A stretch of 9,618 nucleotides of DNA from an uncultured Clostridiaceae bacterium (GTDB taxonomy: Bacteria; Bacillota; Clostridia; Lachnospirales; Lachnospiraceae), in the NCBI GenBank assembly GCA_947175375.1, contig CAMWMT010000061.1, positions 1 through 9,618 on the forward strand, given 5' to 3'. The notes beneath the pieces were generated by a model, which saw nothing but the letters and a program-made list of their open reading frames with translations, ran no database searches and was not told the origin of the DNA. The position numbers and the translations under genes are program-made. Shown piece after piece: positions 6,351 through 9,618 of this stretch; the first letter of the stretch is position 1, and each line of letters opens with the position of its first letter.

Positions 6351-8666
6351 ATGAGCGGAAATGTGGTCGTATGTCCGGAGATGATCCGAAAGAGGAACGG
6401 AACTCCGGTGCCCTTTGATGTGAAGAAGATCCGGGATGCGATCCGGAAAGCCAATGATGCAGCGAGGATAGAAGCCATCGCTCCGTACCAGTTCGAAAAG
6501 CTGGTGGATGCGGTGGTGGATGCCATACCGGAAGGGAAGACACCGAATGTGGAGCAGATCCAGGACCTTGTGGAGGAGAAGCTGATCGAGAACGGTTTTG
6601 CCAGGACTGCGAAAGCGTACATTCTGTATCGGGCGGAGCATACGAAGGTCCGTAAGACAGAAGCGGATCTGGTGAAGATCTATCAGGAGCTTACCTTTAT
6701 CAGTGCGGCAGATGCGGATATCAAACGGGAAAATGCGAACATTGACGCGGATACTTCCATGGGTACGATGTTGAAATACGGCTCGGAAGGCGCGAATTAT
6801 TTTGTGGACAACTACATCCTCCCCAAGGATATCGCGGCGGCGCATATCAATGGAGATATCCATATTCATGATAAAGATTTTTATATGCTGACAGAGACCT
6901 GCTGCCAGATCGACTTGATCAAACTGTTTGCGGATGGCTTTTCCACTGGGCATGGCTATATCCGCCAGCCCAAATCGATCGCCAGCTACGCAGCACTTGC
7001 CTGTATCGCAATCCAGGCAAATCAGAACGAGATGCACGGAGGACAGTCGGTCCCCAATTTTGACTATGCCATGGCAGAAGGCGTGGCATGTACGTTCCGG
7101 AAGGAATACTATGACGCGGTTCAGCGGTATTTCTGGCTGGAGCATGACTGCGAGACGGTTCTGGAGGATGAATTCCGCCAGGCGCTGAAGGATGCCATGC
7201 CGGAACGGATCAACATGGCAAATATTGATGACTATGAAGAGCATTTTGTACAATGGTTTACCGAGTGCGGGGAGAAGTGGCTGCAGGAAAGGCTGGAGGA
7301 AGAAGATATCCGCAGATGCCACCGGACTTCTATCCGCATCGCCATGAAGGAAACGGATATGGCGACCTATCAGGCCATGGAATCTCTGATTCACAATCTG
7401 AACACGATGAATTCCCGTGCAGGCGCACAGGTGCCGTTCAGTTCCATCAATTACGGAACCTGCACATCGCCGGAGGCACGCATGGCGATCCGCAATCTTC
7501 TGAAAGTGACGGATATCGGGCTCGGAAATGGGGAGACGGCGATCTTCCCGGTGCAGATATTCAAAGTAAAAGAGGGAGTTAACTATAATCCAGGAGATCC
7601 TAACTACGATTTGTTCCGGCTTGCGATTAAGGTTTCAGCAAAACGGCTGTTCCCGAATTTCAGCTTTCTGGATGCGCCCTTTAACCTGCAGTACTATAAA
7701 GAGGGCGATTATAACACAGAGATCGCCTATATGGGATGCCGGACGCGAGTCATGGGAAACCATTATGATCCGTCCAAGGAAGTGACCTGCGGAAGAGGAA
7801 ACTTAAGCTTTACTTCCATCAACCTTCCGCGTCTTGGAATTAAGGCGCATAAGGATATCGAAAAATTCTACAGAGAACTGGACAAGCGGCTAGATCTCTG
7901 CTGCAGACAGCTCCTGCACCGTTTTGGAATTCAGCAGAAGAAGACGGTGAAGAATTACCCGTTCCTGATGGGGCAGGGAATCTGGATGGGTTCCGATGCA
8001 CTGGGAGTTCAGGACCAGGTAGGAGAGATTCTGAAACACGGGACGCTAAGTGTTGGATTTATCGGGCTGGCGGAGACGCTGGTATCGCTCACTGGAAAAC
8101 ATCATGGAGAGAGCGAAGAGAGCCGGAAGTTGGGCTATGAGATTATTTCTCATATGCGAGATTTCATGGATAAGAAATCCGAGGAGACGGGCCTTAACTT
8201 TACGTTGTTGGCAACCCCGGCAGAGGGACTGTCCGGAAGGTTTGTGCGAATCGACCAGAAGCGGTTTGGGAAGATTCCAGGGGTGACTGACAGAGAATAC
8301 TATACCAATTCCTTCCATGTGCCGGTGTATTATCCGATCAATGCCTTTGAGAAGATCCGGATTGAGGCGCCATACCATGCGCTGACCAATGCAGGGCATA
8401 TCAGCTATGTGGAGCTGGACGGGGATACGGCGAAGAATCCGGAGGCTTTCGAGGCGATTATCCGTTGCATGAAAGAGAGCGGTATCGGTTATGGATCAGT
8501 GAATCATCCGGTAGACCGTGATCCGGTGTGCGGGTACACCGGCGTGATCGACGAAGTGTGTCCGCGTTGCGGCAGACGGGAAGGAGAAGCAGTCACGATC
8601 GAGAGGCTGAATGAGCTTCGGAAGAAGTATCCGGATGTGCCGGTCTATATGGACGCGAATCACTGA
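6351..8666 (+). CDS. nrdD: Anaerobic (class III) ribonucleoside-triphosphate reductase, core subunit lacking the glycyl-radical loop
   Basis: The catalytic core that reduces ribonucleoside triphosphates to dNTPs without oxygen. Its 771 residues run as follows. An N-terminal ATP cone (about 9-100; RKRNGTPVPFDVKKIRDAI) is the dATP/ATP activity switch. The NrdD barrel contains DIHIHDKDFYM, NEMHGGQSVPNFDYAMAEG, NTMNSRAGAQVPFSSINYGT and FPNFSFLDAPFN. The finger-loop region has GCRTRV (C463) and TCGRGNLSFTSINLPRLG (C480); one of these cysteines should be the thiyl-radical site, C463 being my preference. Near the end is a metal-site-like cluster C727-x9-C737-x2-C740. The protein then ends in a short charged tail (ERLNELRKKYPDV...) where other NrdDs carry R-x-x-GYL with the radical glycine. 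That domain is the separate downstream gene. The start has GGAGGGG at 6339-6345. Core identity is firm; activity presumably needs the downstream small protein and NrdG. Confidence 0.93.
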   Translation: MSGNVVVCPEMIRKRNGTPVPFDVKKIRDAIRKANDAARIEAIAPYQFEKLVDAVVDAIPEGKTPNVEQIQDLVEEKLIENGFARTAKAYILYRAEHTKVRKTEADLVKIYQELTFISAADADIKRENANIDADTSMGTMLKYGSEGANYFVDNYILPKDIAAAHINGDIHIHDKDFYMLTETCCQIDLIKLFADGFSTGHGYIRQPKSIASYAALACIAIQANQNEMHGGQSVPNFDYAMAEGVACTFRKEYYDAVQRYFWLEHDCETVLEDEFRQALKDAMPERINMANIDDYEEHFVQWFTECGEKWLQERLEEEDIRRCHRTSIRIAMKETDMATYQAMESLIHNLNTMNSRAGAQVPFSSINYGTCTSPEARMAIRNLLKVTDIGLGNGETAIFPVQIFKVKEGVNYNPGDPNYDLFRLAIKVSAKRLFPNFSFLDAPFNLQYYKEGDYNTEIAYMGCRTRVMGNHYDPSKEVTCGRGNLSFTSINLPRLGIKAHKDIEKFYRELDKRLDLCCRQLLHRFGIQQKKTVKNYPFLMGQGIWMGSDALGVQDQVGEILKHGTLSVGFIGLAETLVSLTGKHHGESEESRKLGYEIISHMRDFMDKKSEETGLNFTLLATPAEGLSGRFVRIDQKRFGKIPGVTDREYYTNSFHVPVYYPINAFEKIRIEAPYHALTNAGHISYVELDGDTAKNPEAFEAIIRCMKESGIGYGSVNHPVDRDPVCGYTGVIDEVCPRCGRREGEAVTIERLNELRKKYPDVPVYMDANH

Positions 8667-8774
8667 AATTTTCAGAGCTGATGAGGAAAAAATTAGATTC
8701 TGTCAGAGGACTATGAAAAAATGAAAGAGGATGGTTTTCGACTCGCAGACACGTTTTAGAGGAATAAATGATAC

Positions 8775-8781
8775 AAGGAGG
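8775..8781 (+). promoter_or_regulatory. Ribosome binding site of the glycyl-radical gene
   Basis: A perfect AAGGAGG ends 7 bases before the ATG at 8789. It is one of the best Shine-Dalgarno matches in the window and fixes the start of a 52-codon gene that length filters would miss. It argues that the radical domain is translated independently rather than being debris from a broken nrdD. Confidence 0.85.
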
Positions 8782-8788
8782 CATTCAA

Positions 8789-8947
8789 ATGGCAGGAAAA
8801 TTATTACCGGAAAATGGACAGGTAGGAGAGGACGTAAAGTTTGACCGGATCAGGAGAATCACGGGATATCTGGTGGGGACCACGGATCGGTTTAATAATG
8901 CAAAGAGGGCGGAGGAGAGAGACCGTGTTAAGCACAGTCTGTCATAG
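8789..8947 (+). CDS. Stand-alone glycyl-radical domain of class III ribonucleotide reductase
   Basis: A 52-residue protein corresponding to the C-terminal glycyl-radical domain of NrdD. After a short new N-terminus (MAGKLLPENGQVGEDVKF) comes FDRIRRITGYLVG (residues 18-30), with G26 as the predicted radical glycine, then TDRFNNAKRAEERDRVKH (32-49), the usual NrdD C-terminal tail. It has no cysteines. It sits 122 bases after the stop of the 771-residue core, which lacks this very segment, and its last 23 bases overlap the activase gene. The inferred role is to dock into the core active site, where NrdG and SAM generate the glycyl radical on G26, which then passes to the core cysteine. YfiD/GrcA is a comparable detached radical domain for pyruvate formate-lyase, but there the parent enzyme keeps its own copy. 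Identity is firm; assembly in trans is inferred. Confidence 0.9.
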   Translation: MAGKLLPENGQVGEDVKFDRIRRITGYLVGTTDRFNNAKRAEERDRVKHSLS

Positions 8948-9464
8948 GTCACTTCGCATTGCGGGGATTCAGCAGGACTCCATCGTAGACGGGCCGGGGA
9001 TCCGCTATGTGATCTTTACGCAAGGATGCCCGCATCACTGTCCGGGTTGCCACAATCCGCAGACGCATGACCCGGAGGGCGGAAGAGAGGCGGATGTACA
9101 GGAGATCCTGACACAGATTGAAAGGAATCCGCTGGCATCCGGCGTTACGTTTTCCGGCGGAGAGCCGTTCATGCAGGCAGAGGCGCTGGTCCCGGTGGCG
9201 GAAGAAGTGAAGAAGCTGGGAAAGCATCTGATGATCTATACCGGGTATCTGTATGAACAGCTTGTATGTTCAAAGGAGCCGGCTGTGCAGCGGCTTTTAG
9301 AACTGGCAGATCTTCTTGTAGACGGACCGTTTGTGATGGAGGAACGGGATCTGACCCTGACTTACCGGGGAAGCAGTAATCAGCGGGTCATTGATCTTGG
9401 CAAGACCCGGGAACAGGGAAAGATCGCGCTGTACCGGAGTGAATATGATAATCTGTCTTTTTAA
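8925..9464 (+). CDS. nrdG: Anaerobic ribonucleoside-triphosphate reductase activating protein
   Basis: A radical-SAM activase that uses SAM and a [4Fe-4S] cluster to make the glycyl radical of the class III reductase. From the GTG start it has 179 residues, normal for NrdG. Key motifs are DGPGIRYVIFTQGC (22-35), the cluster motif C35-x3-C39-x2-C42 (GCPHHCPGCHNPQTHD), the SAM-binding TFSGGEPFMQ, and the C-terminal LLVDGPFV and TYRGSSNQRVIDL. GTG 8925 is preferred over the ATG at 8841: GGAGG (8911-8915) lies 9 bases upstream, the length fits the family, and residues encoded before it do not resemble NrdG. The start overlaps the end of the glycyl-radical gene by 23 bases in another frame, suggesting translational coupling of activase and radical domain. 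A long terminator follows, making it the last gene of the operon. Confidence 0.94.
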   Translation: MLSTVCHRSLRIAGIQQDSIVDGPGIRYVIFTQGCPHHCPGCHNPQTHDPEGGREADVQEILTQIERNPLASGVTFSGGEPFMQAEALVPVAEEVKKLGKHLMIYTGYLYEQLVCSKEPAVQRLLELADLLVDGPFVMEERDLTLTYRGSSNQRVIDLGKTREQGKIALYRSEYDNLSF

Positions 9465-9498
9465 TATCTGATATTTGAAAATTGTAAGGAATTATGAT

Positions 9499-9610
9499 GG
9501 GGTTGTCGGAAAATGCAACCCCGGCTGTATGATAAGCAGCGCTGTCCGATACACTCCATACGCGCGCTTATCATACAGCCGGGACCGCGTTTCCCGACAT
9601 CCCCTTTTTT
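9499..9610 (+). terminator. Very long hairpin terminator of the nrd operon
   Basis: The outer stem GGGG-T-TGTCGG (9499-9509) pairs with CCGACA-T-CCCC (9594-9604), with one T-T mismatch. An imperfect middle segment pairs AAA/TTT and TGC/GCG. A perfect 18-bp inner stem pairs CCCGGCTGTATGATAAGC (9520-9537) with 9566-9583; after a bulged A, GCGC/GCGC (9539-9542, 9562-9565) closes a 19-base loop. Six T follow (9605-9610). It is about 110 bases in total, far longer than an ordinary terminator. No gene was seen in 9465-9618. Confidence 0.8.
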
Positions 9611-9618
9611 CATAAAAA

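Noticed and set aside
6204..7394. A 396-codon open frame on the minus strand, plus another at 5923-6543
   Set aside because: Both lie antisense to clearly conserved nrdD and yitT-family genes. Their translations are rich in His, Arg and Leu without any recognisable domain, as expected of frames opposite biased codons, and no ribosome binding site is convincing.
8663..8675. CTGAAA-T-TTTCAG palindrome over the nrdD stop codon
   Set aside because: The one-base centre cannot form a hairpin, there is no T-run after it, and it lies inside an operon, so a terminator is ruled out. A protein-binding role has no supporting context.
8697..8759. A 20-codon open stretch between nrdD and the glycyl-radical gene that reads like protein (EDYEKMKEDGFRLADTF)
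   Set aside because: It is open only from a TAG at 8694, lacks a good start with a ribosome binding site (the internal ATG at 8721 would give 12 residues), and matches no part of NrdD. Chance is the simplest explanation, though it could be a remnant of the sequence that once joined the two parts.
8667..8788. The split nrdD as a sequencing error or simple frameshift
   Set aside because: No frame of the 122-base spacer continues NrdD, the core ends in its own distinct tail, and the small gene has a new N-terminus and a perfect AAGGAGG. A single-base error cannot produce this.
8841..8924. The longer nrdG form starting at ATG 8841
   Set aside because: The extra 28 residues lie entirely over the glycyl-radical gene in another frame, do not resemble NrdG, and lack a ribosome binding site as good as the one before GTG 8925.

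Overview
The window looks like a chromosomal stretch of an anaerobic, low-to-mid GC Bacillota, most likely a clostridial gut bacterium of the Lachnospiraceae type. The basis is gene content and protein style: an oxygen-sensitive class III ribonucleotide reductase, a YitT-family membrane protein, a long-N-terminus MiaB, a biotin-dependent carboxyltransferase, AGGAGG-type ribosome binding sites and TGnTATAAT promoters. This is inferred from sequence style, not from a database match.

Layout. 2-1369 (+) is the 3' nine-tenths of an acyl-CoA carboxyltransferase and ends at a strong intrinsic terminator (1381-1428). A convergent XRE-family regulator with a long helical C-terminal domain lies at 1434-2513 (-). 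Its promoter faces a second, similarly built promoter across a short intergenic region (2514-2747) that also holds a perfect TTAACT-ACA-AGTTAA dyad, a plausible operator. The rightward promoter drives a small acidic protein of unknown function (2748-3101) and then kptA, an NAD-dependent RNA 2'-phosphotransferase (3167-3712), separated by an intercistronic stem-loop. Next come miaB (tRNA ms2i6A methylthiotransferase, 3811-5262) and a YitT/DUF2179 membrane protein (5368-6234).

The right third is an anaerobic dNTP synthesis operon. Two NrdR-box-like sites 32 bp apart overlap and follow the promoter. They precede a 771-residue class III reductase (nrdD, 6351-8666) that has an ATP cone, a ten-stranded barrel core and a Cys cluster but no glycyl-radical loop. 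The missing C-terminal domain (R-I-T-G-Y-L followed by the conserved tail) is encoded 122 bp downstream as its own 52-residue gene (8789-8947) with a perfect AAGGAGG site. It overlaps the start of the activase gene nrdG (8925-9464). The operon closes with an unusually long hairpin terminator (9499-9610).

The most interesting feature is the split reductase: the radical-bearing domain appears to be supplied in trans, reminiscent of the stand-alone glycyl-radical domain YfiD/GrcA of pyruvate formate-lyase. No CRISPR array, rRNA, tRNA, insertion sequence or phage gene was seen.
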